Assembly: GCA_025774245.1 (NCBI GenBank)
Contig: JALGWI010000003.1
Location: 26,840-90,839 of the forward strand
DNA from: a bacterium
GTDB lineage: Bacteria; Joyebacterota; Joyebacteria; Joyebacterales; Joyebacteraceae
DNA length: 64,000 bases
Reading direction: 5' to 3'
The translations under genes were made by a program, and so were the position numbers. Below the pieces are notes generated by a model. The model did no database searches and was not told where the DNA came from. It saw only the letters and a list, made by a program, of their open reading frames with translations. Positions 36,681 through 44,259 of the stretch are shown one piece after another. How positions within the stretch are numbered: the stretch's first letter is position 1; each line of letters starts with the position of its first letter.

Positions 36681-37295
36681 TCACCTCTCTTCCCAGTAGC
36701 GGCTGACTCCGCTCTCCTGCCGGAGCTTCGCGAGCGCCCGGAAGACGAGACCGCTCATGGCCCCGACCGACGTCCCGAGCTGCTCGGCGACCTCGCGGTA
36801 CGTGAACCCCTCGAAGTAGATGAGCTTCACGACCACGGCCTCCCTCGATGAGAGCGCGCGCGCGATCGCCTGTTCGAGCGACATCCGGAGATCGCGGTTC
36901 CCGATGCGTTCGGGCGATCCGGTCCCGCCGGCCTTCGGCTCTTCCCTGTTCTCCTCGACCTCATCGCACTCCCGCCTCCGCGACCGCTTCCTGAGCGAAT
37001 CGATGCAGACGTTCCTGACGATCCTGTAGATCCACGTCTCGAGCTTGCAGTCGCCCTTCCAGGTCGCGAGCGCTCGCCCGTTGCGCCGGAGGAATTTGTA
37101 GATCGCCTCCTCGAAGATCTCCTCCATCGCCGTCTCGTCCCAATCGGCGTCGAAGCGCGCGTTCGCCCGGACGATGGCGCTGTAGATGAGCTTCCGGTAG
37201 CGGGTGACGAACTCCGCCCACGTATCGGAATCGCCGGCCCGGAGTCGCTCGATCATCCGGGCGACGTCGGCATCGATCTTCCCTCGAGTCGCCAA
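36681..37295 (-). CDS. RNA polymerase sigma factor, ECF-like sigma-70 family
   Basis: 204 aa. Region 2 (about 28-103) has FVTRYRKLIYSAI, a family-typical EEIFEEAIYKFLRR helix and the KLETWIYRIVRNVCIDSLRKR promoter-melting/-10 segment. Region 4 (about 148-198) has SREAVVVKLIYFEGFTYREVAEQLGT-like helix-turn-helix residues and VFRALAKLR. No region 1.1 or 3. The start is probably TTG at 37295 with GAGGGG about 10 bp upstream; ATG at 37256 is an alternative but would cut region 2. It lies 60 bp after the CHAT gene and directly before the anti-sigma gene. A CCGTTGGACAG sequence lies 19-29 bp upstream and recurs before the TPR lipoprotein gene at 46566-47789. Confidence 0.92.
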   Translation of the reverse strand: MATRGKIDADVARMIERLRAGDSDTWAEFVTRYRKLIYSAIVRANARFDADWDETAMEEIFEEAIYKFLRRNGRALATWKGDCKLETWIYRIVRNVCIDSLRKRSRRRECDEVEENREEPKAGGTGSPERIGNRDLRMSLEQAIARALSSREAVVVKLIYFEGFTYREVAEQLGTSVGAMSGLVFRALAKLRQESGVSRYWEER

Positions 37296-37355
37296 GACGG
37301 GTACCCCTCTTCCTGTCCAACGGTCGTCCGACGGGGGCGTTTTCTTCGCGCGAAC

Positions 37356-38873
37356 TCAGGGTCGATTCGGAACGGCCCCGGGGCTCGCGAGGTTCAGGGC
37401 GGGATCGCCATAGAGGACGTAGTTCGCCCAGGTGATCGGGTGGGCGCCGAGGAGTGCTGCGCGGGCGGCCGTCACGGCCCCGCCGAGCGTCGCGCCGCCG
37501 GCCAGCTCGCGGTAGAACGCCCTCGCGAACGAGGCGCTCCCCGCGTCGTGGAGCTCCCACAGCGTACCGAGGTACGCGGGGACGCCCCACCGGAGGAACT
37601 GCCGCGCCGTGTCGGCCGACCCGCTCTCCTCCAGCCCGGTGTCCGCGCCGGACCCGCAGGAGTTCGCGAAGACGAGAAGCGGGGGCACGTCCGGCCTCGA
37701 GCCGAGGTCGTCGGGCGAGACGGCCTCGCCGTCGCCGAGCACCCAGCCGGTCCTGCCTTCCGTGTGGGACGTGTGGCTCGCGAAGTGAACGACGTCGAAC
37801 CCCTCCGTCAGAAGGAGCTTCAGTTCCCGCGCGCTTCGCGGGGACTTGCGCTCCGCGCGAAGGAGGTCGGGTCGTTCGGCCGCGAGGTCGAGAAGGAGCG
37901 CCGCTTCGCGCTCCGCGTCCGGCAGCTCGCGCCCGGGGCTGCCGGCCTCGAGGTTCGCGAGGAGCAGCAGCCGCAGCGGGCCGGGCCTCCGTGAACGATT
38001 CGGTGGCGCTCCGAGCTCGTCGCGGATCTGTCGCGACGTGTTGAACAGCTGCCAGAGGAACTGGCCGCCGGGGCGCGGCACCATGAGTTCCCAGGGGAAC
38101 CGGGCGAGCTCGGGCTGGAGCCTGAGCAGCAGGTGGTCGCCCGGAAGATCCGCGATGCGGCCGCGGGCCTCGGAGTCCTCGCCGAGAAGCGCGTCGCCGA
38201 GCCCGACGCCGAGCGAGTAGACGCGCCGCTGCCAATCGGCGATCTCGTCGCGACCGGGCGCGGCGGCCCCGAACGCGAGGGAGCGTCGGGCGAGTTCGTC
38301 GAACGCCGTCAGGATCGCCGCCTCGGCCTCGGGGTTGCGCGCGCTGACGAAATCGCGGCCGCTGGCCCCGCGCGAATCGGCGATCATCGCCGTGAGCTTC
38401 CCCGGCGGCTCCGCGCGCAGGTGCACGTCGGGCGTCATCGCCGCCCGGAGGGGCTGCGCCCGCTCCATTCCCCGCCATCGCCAGACGACGAGGGCGACGG
38501 CGAGCGCCAGGAGTGCGCCGAGCCACGCCGGATGGAGGAAGGCCTCGAAGACGGCCGCGGCGCCGTGATAGACGGCGCGGTAGATCGCCGATCGGCCGCC
38601 GTAGGGAATGCTCCTGAGGGCGCCCCAGAGAACGACGAGAGCGGCGACGATCCAGAGGAGAGGGACGGCCGCCCTCGGGGATCGCGACCGCGCGCCCGCC
38701 GAACCCGCGCCGACCGACCCCGCGCGGTTCCCGGCTGAGTCCGCCGTCGTCTCGAACCGTCCGCCGCAGGCCTCGCAGCGTACCGTTCGGCGGACCGTCC
38801 GGTCCGTCCCGCTCCAGCGTTCCTCTTCGGTCGCGAGCTTCCCACCGCAGCGCGGGCAGGCTTCACGCTTCAC
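37356..38873 (-). CDS. Membrane-anchored CHAT-domain (caspase-like) protease with N-terminal zinc ribbon
   Basis: 505 aa. An N-terminal zinc ribbon has CPRCGG (6-11) and CEACGG (33-38). Two membrane helices follow (about 68-88 and 116-132), placing the C-terminal two thirds on the same side as the ribbon, probably cytoplasmic. The CHAT domain (about 215-498) has FPWELMVPRP, the catalytic histidine region DVVHFASHT (H367) and catalytic cysteine LLVFANSCGSG (C406). The C-terminal GVPAYLGTLWELHDAGS and LYGDPAL signatures are also typical. GTG start with GGAGGG. CHAT proteases cleave specific partners; the genes that follow encode a sigma/anti-sigma pair, so the anti-sigma factor is an obvious candidate substrate (inference). 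There is no TPR region, unlike separase-like or Csx29 proteins. Confidence 0.9.
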   Translation of the reverse strand: MKREACPRCGGKLATEEERWSGTDRTVRRTVRCEACGGRFETTADSAGNRAGSVGAGSAGARSRSPRAAVPLLWIVAALVVLWGALRSIPYGGRSAIYRAVYHGAAAVFEAFLHPAWLGALLALAVALVVWRWRGMERAQPLRAAMTPDVHLRAEPPGKLTAMIADSRGASGRDFVSARNPEAEAAILTAFDELARRSLAFGAAAPGRDEIADWQRRVYSLGVGLGDALLGEDSEARGRIADLPGDHLLLRLQPELARFPWELMVPRPGGQFLWQLFNTSRQIRDELGAPPNRSRRPGPLRLLLLANLEAGSPGRELPDAEREAALLLDLAAERPDLLRAERKSPRSARELKLLLTEGFDVVHFASHTSHTEGRTGWVLGDGEAVSPDDLGSRPDVPPLLVFANSCGSGADTGLEESGSADTARQFLRWGVPAYLGTLWELHDAGSASFARAFYRELAGGATLGGAVTAARAALLGAHPITWANYVLYGDPALNLASPGAVPNRP

Positions 38874-38922
38874 GGATTCCCTCCGTCGGCTCGGCGCTCA
38901 CCCGGCGGGCGCGCCGTGCGTG

Positions 38923-41127
38923 TCACACGGGCGGCAGCTCGATGACGCTGTCCGCCAGATCGGCTCCGTGCTTCTCACACGCGAGGACGATCACCTGCCG
39001 CTCCCTCGAGATCTCCCGCAGGAGTTCGAGCGCGGCGCGGCGCCGCTCGGGATCGCAGTTCACGAGCACGTCGTCCAGGATAAACGGCGACCCGTCCGAG
39101 CCCCCGAGGAACATCAGGAGCGCGTAGCGCGTCGCGAGGTACAGCTGGTCGACGGTCCCGACGCTCAGATCGGCGGCGTCGAGCGCCGGCGATCCCGCGG
39201 GCGTGACGGGAGTCGCCGCCGAACCGCTCCCGGCCGGCACGCTCCCGGCCGGCACACTTCCAGCGGCGGAAGCAGTGGAGACTGGAACAGAGACCGGCCT
39301 CGCGACGGAGACGCTGAGGTCGTCCCCCACCGTCACCTCGGAGTAGCGGCCCAGCGTGAGCGTCGAGAAGACCCTCCCGACGACGGGCTCGATCGCGGAG
39401 GAGGCTTCCTCCTTCGTGCTCGAGAGCGCCGACTCGATGCCGTCGCGCGCGAGGCGCAGGATCCGTTCGCGGACGGCAAGCGCGTCGAGCTCGCCACGGA
39501 CGGCTTCGAGGCGCGCCTCGAGATCGGGCAGGGAGTCGCCGGACGCGGACTGCTCGAGACGGATCTCCGCGCGCTTCACGGTCTCCGACAGGCGGGCGAC
39601 GGTCTCCCGGAGCTCGACGCCTCTGGTGCGAAGCGCGGCGATCTCCGTTGCCGAGAGCACGGTCGCCTCGCCTCCCGTATCCTCGAGGATCTCCTCGAAC
39701 CCCTTCAGCCTGCGCTCGAGCGCGGTCGACTCGACCAGGAGATCCTCCTCGTACCGATCGGGCCCGACGTCCCCGACGATGCCGGAAAGGAAGTCGGTCT
39801 TCCGTGCGACCTCCTTCTGGGTCTCGTCGTTGGCGGCCCGTGTCTGCTCGAACGCCTCCCAGGTCGCCGCTCCCACGGCGGCGAGCACCTCCCGGAGCGA
39901 TGCCTCGTTCCGCTCGCGCGCGGCCTCCTCGCGCCTCACGTCGTGGGCGAACGCCCAGAGGCGCGTCGTCCTCCGGAAGAGCAGGATCGCCGCGACGGCT
40001 GCCGCCGCGCCCGCCGCGATGAGCCACACGCGGAGCGCGGGCGAGATCGGCGCGAAGATCGGCGTGAAGATGAGGGCGAGCGCGGCCGCGCCCGCCACGA
40101 TCGCGATCGCTCCGGAGCGCCGGCCAGCGTTCTGCCACTCGCCTCGCGGAGCTCGCTCCGCGAGCACGCCGATCCTCCGCTTCGACTCGTCGACGGCGGC
40201 CTTGGCTTCGACGACCGGCATCTCCTTCTCCGGTGCCGTGCGGGGGATCCTCTCCCACGCGGCGGCGAGGTCGGAGCGGAGCTTCCGGACGCGCGCGATC
40301 TGGGTCTCCTTCTCCGTCAGCGCCTTCCTGACCTCGTCGAGACCCTCACCGCTCTCGCGGCGTTTCTCCTCCACCTCGAGGGTGCGCTCGATCCTCCCCA
40401 GCTCCTCCGCCGCGGACGCGAGCTCGTCGCGCTCCTTCTCGAGTCCGCTCCGCGTTCGGAGAAGCTCGTTCCACCCTCGGCCGGCCTCGTCGATCCGACG
40501 CTCGAGATCCGTCTCCGAGTCGGTGAGCGTCCTGAGCCGGCCGGCATTCTTCGCCGGGCGGTCGAAGCCCCGCCGCATCGCGGCGATCTCCCGCTCGATC
40601 CTGGCGACGACGCCTGCCGCGTCGACGGCGCCGCTCGCGCTCGTCATCTTGCGCTCGATCATGGGCACGAGTTCGCCCCGCCTGCTCTGCCCCGCGCGGC
40701 CCTCGAGGACCGCCAGCTCGCCCTGCCGAACGGCGGCGACCGATTGGAAGGCGTCCCGCGTGGCGAAGCCGAGGACCTCTCGGATGCGTTCGTCGATCCT
40801 GTTCTTGTCGGCCACGACCGTGGACTGCGTCAGATCGGTGAGCTCCCCGCGGCCGGCGCCGAAGTCCTTTGTGAGCCTCTCGAGCGCGCCCTCGTGCTCG
40901 AAGTCGAGCTCGAGCCGCATCGCGCTCGTCGATCCCCACCTCTCGAGCCCGAGGACCGTCTGCGCCTTCGATGCTGCGTCGCAGAAGAGGACGGTCGCGA
41001 TCGCATCGACCACCGTGCTCTTGCCGGACTCGTTCGACCCGACGATAAGATTGAGGCCGGGCTCGAGGAGGATCTCGAAGTCCGCGAACCTCCTGAAGTT
41101 CACGAGTCTGAGGCGTCGGATTCTCAC
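38923..41127 (-). CDS. Rad50/SbcC-like (YhaN-type) ATPase with a membrane hairpin
   Basis: 734 aa from a GTG that overlaps the nuclease stop (GTGA). Walker A GSNESGKST (30-38) lies just after LRLVNFRRFADFEI. Q-loop residues follow, then two coiled-coil arms (about 175-335 and 395-575). Between the arms there is no CxxC zinc hook; instead two hydrophobic helices (339-355, 366-384) form a membrane hairpin, as in the YhaN family. The C-terminal lobe has the signature LSVGTVDQLYL (654-664) and Walker B FILDD (682-686). A low-complexity Ser/Pro/Gly/Ala insert (612-647) interrupts this lobe and contains a 15-bp DNA repeat. It should form a DNA-end-processing complex with the adjacent nuclease, tethered to the membrane. 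Confidence 0.9.
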   Translation of the reverse strand: MRIRRLRLVNFRRFADFEILLEPGLNLIVGSNESGKSTVVDAIATVLFCDAASKAQTVLGLERWGSTSAMRLELDFEHEGALERLTKDFGAGRGELTDLTQSTVVADKNRIDERIREVLGFATRDAFQSVAAVRQGELAVLEGRAGQSRRGELVPMIERKMTSASGAVDAAGVVARIEREIAAMRRGFDRPAKNAGRLRTLTDSETDLERRIDEAGRGWNELLRTRSGLEKERDELASAAEELGRIERTLEVEEKRRESGEGLDEVRKALTEKETQIARVRKLRSDLAAAWERIPRTAPEKEMPVVEAKAAVDESKRRIGVLAERAPRGEWQNAGRRSGAIAIVAGAAALALIFTPIFAPISPALRVWLIAAGAAAAVAAILLFRRTTRLWAFAHDVRREEAARERNEASLREVLAAVGAATWEAFEQTRAANDETQKEVARKTDFLSGIVGDVGPDRYEEDLLVESTALERRLKGFEEILEDTGGEATVLSATEIAALRTRGVELRETVARLSETVKRAEIRLEQSASGDSLPDLEARLEAVRGELDALAVRERILRLARDGIESALSSTKEEASSAIEPVVGRVFSTLTLGRYSEVTVGDDLSVSVARPVSVPVSTASAAGSVPAGSVPAGSGSAATPVTPAGSPALDAADLSVGTVDQLYLATRYALLMFLGGSDGSPFILDDVLVNCDPERRRAALELLREISRERQVIVLACEKHGADLADSVIELPPV
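39226..39255. repeat. 15-bp tandem repeat inside the ATPase gene
   Basis: Two exact copies of GCTCCCGGCCGGCAC (39226-39240, 39241-39255) and a decayed third. They are in frame and encode Ala/Ser-Gly-Ser-Val-Pro units in the linker of the C-terminal ATPase lobe, so length can vary without a frameshift. Confidence 0.85.
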
Positions 41128-42266
41128 CCGAGCACGTCCTTTCCCTGAAGGAGGGCGACCCCGAGCTGGAGGGCGTCCTCGATCTCCCTTCGCTCCCCTT
41201 CGCCGCCCGCCTCCTCGAGCCTCGCCTTCATGCGGCGCGCGAAGCGCCCGACGACGAGCCGCTCGGGCAGCGCGCGGAGTTCGTCCTCCCCGAGCCGCAC
41301 GTGGTAGTCGCGATCCGCCAGGGAGACGTGGAAGTAGAGCGGCGCGAGCGCCTCGAGGAGCGCGTCGGGCGAAAAGCCGGAGTCGACCTCGACGAGGCCG
41401 TTCAGCGTGAGCCGCACGATCGCATCGCCGTTCGGCGCCACCGCCGCCACCACCCGCTCCTCGACGTCCTTCGTTCCGGCAGCGCCCGTGACGTCGAGGG
41501 CTCTCTCCTCGATCGTCCGCGTGCCCACGCGCTCCTTCCGGACGGTCGCGGCGCCGTGCGAGAGCTCCACGACGGCGACGTGGCCGGCGCCCGTCTGGTC
41601 GATCGCGACGACCTCGGGAGCGCCGGGGTAGACGGCCGGTACGGCCGTGCCCTCGATCTCGCGCCACGAGTGCCAGTGCCCGAGCGCGAAGTAGCACCAG
41701 CCGGCGGTCCGGAGCTCGAGGAGATCGATCGGGTGGTCGTCGGGAGCGACCGGGACGACGTTGACCGAGCCGTGCGCGACGGCGACGTTGAACGGGAGGG
41801 CAGGATTCGGCTCGAGGCCGGCGAGCTGGTGCGAGGCCGAACGGTTCGAACGCGGCGGGGTGCCGCGGACCGAGATCCCCGACTCGGGGAGATCGACGCT
41901 CGTCCTGTCGTCGAGTCCGAGGACGGTGAGCCCCGGCGCCCGCGAGAACTCCGTGCGGTAGGCGGAGTAGATCGAGCCCGTGCCGAGGAAGTCGTGCGAT
42001 CCCGGCAGGACCACGACCGCGCCTTTGGACGACTCGGTGAGCCGGGTGAGCTCTCGGATCGCGAAGCGGACCTCGGACGCCGGCGGCGTGTTCGAGTCGA
42101 AGAGATCGCCCGCGACGAGAAGGCAGTCGGCCTTTCGGTCGAGGGCGACGTCGACGATCGAGCTCATCGCCCGCCTGAGCTCGCCCCGCTGGTCGGCCGC
42201 CCTGTCGCCGAGCCAGCCGAGGGGCGCGCCGAGGTGGATGTCCGCCGTGTGAATCAGTGTGGGCAT
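41124..42266 (-). CDS. SbcD/Mre11-like (YhaO-type) metallophosphoesterase
   Basis: 380 aa. Metal-binding motifs of the calcineurin-like phosphoesterase fold: HTADIHLG (6-13), VAGDLFDS, GSHD (replacing the usual GNHD), AVAHGS and GHWHSW. All dinuclear-centre ligands appear present. A C-terminal part (about 270-375) resembles the capping region of SbcD/YhaO. It is the first gene of a five-gene cluster with its own promoter, and its stop overlaps the ATPase start, so the two form a complex. ATG with GGGAGG upstream. Confidence 0.92.
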   Translation of the reverse strand: MPTLIHTADIHLGAPLGWLGDRAADQRGELRRAMSSIVDVALDRKADCLLVAGDLFDSNTPPASEVRFAIRELTRLTESSKGAVVVLPGSHDFLGTGSIYSAYRTEFSRAPGLTVLGLDDRTSVDLPESGISVRGTPPRSNRSASHQLAGLEPNPALPFNVAVAHGSVNVVPVAPDDHPIDLLELRTAGWCYFALGHWHSWREIEGTAVPAVYPGAPEVVAIDQTGAGHVAVVELSHGAATVRKERVGTRTIEERALDVTGAAGTKDVEERVVAAVAPNGDAIVRLTLNGLVEVDSGFSPDALLEALAPLYFHVSLADRDYHVRLGEDELRALPERLVVGRFARRMKARLEEAGGEGERREIEDALQLGVALLQGKDVLG

Positions 42267-42301
42267 GCGACCTCCCGCCGGGAAGTGTGCGTCACGCTGA
42301 C

Positions 42302-42330
42302 ATCGTAGGTGCGCCCGGGCGACAAGTCAA
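42302..42330 (-). promoter_or_regulatory. Promoter of the nuclease-ATPase-CHAT-sigma cluster
   Basis: TTGACT (42325-42330), 17-bp spacer, TACGAT (42302-42307), about 36 bp before the nuclease ATG. It is just downstream of the terminator of the preceding lipoprotein gene, so the cluster is independently transcribed. Confidence 0.7.
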
Positions 42331-42427
42331 GGAGGCGACGTTCGCGCCCAGGACCTTCCGGGACCTCCCGGGGCCGCGGGGCCCGGCCGCGCCGCCGGAG
42401 CGCTCGGGGCCCGCCGCGCTGTCGGAA

Positions 42428-42460
42428 ACGAAAACGGGGGCACCCCGTTCGGCACCCCCG
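42428..42460 (-). terminator. Rho-independent terminator of the lipoprotein gene
   Basis: On the - strand CGGGGG...CCCCCG (42455-42460 with 42435-42440) is followed by TTTTCGTTT. It lies 28 bp past the stop codon at 42489 and is the clearest intrinsic terminator in the window. Confidence 0.85.
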
Positions 42461-42488
42461 CTTCCAGCAATCCGTCTCGCGTCCGGTT

Positions 42489-43712
42489 CTACTCCTCGTC
42501 CATCCAGTCGGCGATCTCCTCCCACGCCAGATTGGTCATGCCCGGCGTGACGTCGCTAAACGTCGGGTCCGGGAAGTCGATCGGCCTCACGACGTCCGGC
42601 TCGTCCGGGTTCGGCCACGTGAGCTCGGGGAGGTAGTCCGTGATCGGGTCGAGCGGGTCCATGAAGAACTCCTCGACGTCGAGCGTGATCACGACCGCGG
42701 GCGCTCCGGGCTCGAGCTCCGCGAGATCGATCTCCGCCTGCTCGTGCAGCGCCTCGTCGATCATGTCCGCGTAGAACCTGAGGGAGTCGACAGACCCCTC
42801 TCCGAACATGTCGTCGAGCACGATGTACATGCCGTCGGACTCCGTGATGAGATCGAACGTCTGAGGTCCGGTCTCGCTCTGGAGCTCGTCGCACGCTTCG
42901 TTCACGTGGACGACCATGTCGTCCAGCTCTCCGAAGGCCGCCTGCAGGTGGTTGCCGGGCCTCAGAGTGAGGAAGTCGGGATCGTCCTCGAGCAGTTCCT
43001 GCAGCGTCTGGCCGTCGGCCCAGTCCACGTTGTAGGCAACCGTCATCTCGAAGACCGCCTGCAGCACGTCGAGCGGTGCGTGGGCGAAGTAGGCGTCGGT
43101 CGCGTCGAGCACGACCGTGATCGTCTCGCGCTCCTCCTCCGGAATCTCGATGACGAGCTCGACCTCGCAGTCGAGGTCCTCGAAGTCCGTGAGGTTCGCG
43201 TCGACGTAGTTGAGCGCCGGAATCACCTCGTCCTCGATGTACTCCTGAAGCTGCGAGAACGGGAAGTCGTCGCGCTGCCGCTCCTGAAGGCTCTTCGCGA
43301 TCTCGAGCGCGTCACGGACGTCAGGCATGCCGAGGTACCAGAAGAGCGGCGACCGGCCCCTCTGCTGCCACTCGTCCTCGAAGAGATCGTTCAGGATGTC
43401 CGCGAGGTCCGGGTCGGTGATGACGACCAGGAGCCTTGAAAGCGACGCCAGCAGAAGCGCGCCGCAGTGGTCGGGGTCGGCGTCCAGGGCGTCCTCGAAG
43501 TGCTCGTAGGCGCTCGAAGCATCGACCTCCCACTCCCACGGGGGCAAGTCCGGGTCGACGTTCTGCATCCCGTCCTCGAGCTCCTGGAAGCCCAGAGCGA
43601 AGTGCTCGTCGGCCGACTGAGCGCTCGTGCCGTCCTCGGTGGAGCACCCGGCCAGGAGCCCAACGACGATCGCACAGACGGCGCCGAGCGCCGCGAATCG
43701 CAAGATCTTCAT
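42489..43712 (-). CDS. Acidic lipoprotein of unknown function
   Basis: 407 aa from the ATG at 43712, which has AAGGAGG upstream. The signal peptide ends in lipobox GLLAGC (Cys23). The mature protein is strongly acidic and largely alpha-helical. Near the N terminus, HFALGFQELEDG and AYEHFEDALDADPDHCGALLLASLSRLL look like one or two TPR-like helices, followed by helix-rich sequence without recognised motifs. No catalytic signature. I do not recognise the family; an envelope-associated scaffolding role is only a guess. It is a single-gene unit with its own promoter and terminator. Confidence 0.8.
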   Translation of the reverse strand: MKILRFAALGAVCAIVVGLLAGCSTEDGTSAQSADEHFALGFQELEDGMQNVDPDLPPWEWEVDASSAYEHFEDALDADPDHCGALLLASLSRLLVVITDPDLADILNDLFEDEWQQRGRSPLFWYLGMPDVRDALEIAKSLQERQRDDFPFSQLQEYIEDEVIPALNYVDANLTDFEDLDCEVELVIEIPEEERETITVVLDATDAYFAHAPLDVLQAVFEMTVAYNVDWADGQTLQELLEDDPDFLTLRPGNHLQAAFGELDDMVVHVNEACDELQSETGPQTFDLITESDGMYIVLDDMFGEGSVDSLRFYADMIDEALHEQAEIDLAELEPGAPAVVITLDVEEFFMDPLDPITDYLPELTWPNPDEPDVVRPIDFPDPTFSDVTPGMTNLAWEEIADWMDEE

Positions 43713-43779
43713 CCTCTTCCTCCTTGTGTCTGAAGCCGCATCAATCCCTGCAGAACGATGCAATCTCCGTGCCGCCGCC

Positions 43780-43808
43780 ACGGTATGTCCGCCTCTCCCG
43801 TGTGTCAA
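43780..43808 (-). promoter_or_regulatory. Promoter of the acidic lipoprotein gene
   Basis: TTGACA (43803-43808), 17-bp spacer, TACCGT (43780-43785), about 70 bp before the ATG and just after the tRNA terminator. Confidence 0.6.
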
Positions 43809-43818
43809 CAGCAATGAG

Positions 43819-43849
43819 AAGCGCTCCCCTCGTGCAAGCGGGAGCGCTT
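43819..43849 (-). terminator. Terminator of the tRNA-Ser/Ser/Arg cluster
   Basis: Perfect 10-bp stem AAGCGCTCCC/GGGAGCGCTT with an 11-nt loop, starting 2 nt after the tRNA-Arg CCA and followed on the - strand by CTCATTGCTG. Confidence 0.8.
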
Positions 43850-43851
43850 GA

Positions 43852-43929
43852 TGGTACGCCCAGGAGGACTCGAACCCCCAACCTTCTGATCCGTAGTCAG
43901 ATGCTCTATCCAAATTGAGCTATGGGCGC
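43852..43929 (-). tRNA. trnR: tRNA-Arg (anticodon ACG)
   Basis: 78 nt with encoded CCA. Anticodon loop CTACGGA in stem TCTGA/TCAGA gives ACG, which needs A-to-I editing by TadA (encoded at 31684-32124) to read CGC and CGA. D-arm AGCTCAATTTGGATAGAGC; the first acceptor pair is G:U. Confidence 0.97.
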
Positions 43930-43939
43930 TATTTCGATC

Positions 43940-44029
<90 letters not shown>

Positions 44030-44062
44030 GGGCATACTGAGTTGGTCCAGGTCTCGATGTTC

Positions 44063-44149
44063 TGGCGGAGGGCGAGGGACTCGAACCCCCAAGGGCGTAA
44101 GCCCGGCGGTTTTCAAGACCGCTGCCTTACCAGTTAGGTCTAGCCCTCC
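44063..44149 (-). tRNA. trnS: tRNA-Ser (anticodon TGA)
   Basis: 87 nt with encoded CCA. Acceptor GGAGGGC/GCCCTCC; variable arm GGGCTTACGCCC. Anticodon loop CTTGAAA in stem GCGGT/ACCGC gives TGA, reading TCA and other TCN codons. First gene of this tRNA transcript. Confidence 0.97.
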
Positions 44150-44163
44150 TCGCCTCCGGAGGC

Positions 44164-44192
44164 AGTATAGCAACGCCCCAGAGGGGTGTCAA
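44164..44192 (-). promoter_or_regulatory. Strong promoter of the tRNA cluster
   Basis: TTGACA (44187-44192), 17-bp spacer, TATACT (44164-44169): the best vegetative promoter in the window. Transcription should begin about 8 nt before tRNA-Ser(TGA). The rest of the 110-bp gap holds nothing obvious. Confidence 0.88.
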
Positions 44193-44259
44193 ATCCGATT
44201 CAGCCGGCGTCGCGCTCGCCACGGCTGAGCGTTCGGCCGACGGCTCCCGCGCGGCGCAC

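Noticed and set aside
38608..41148. Long + strand frames opposite the Rad50-like ATPase and CHAT genes
   Set aside because: No motifs; the - strand genes carry complete catalytic signatures and overlapping starts and stops.
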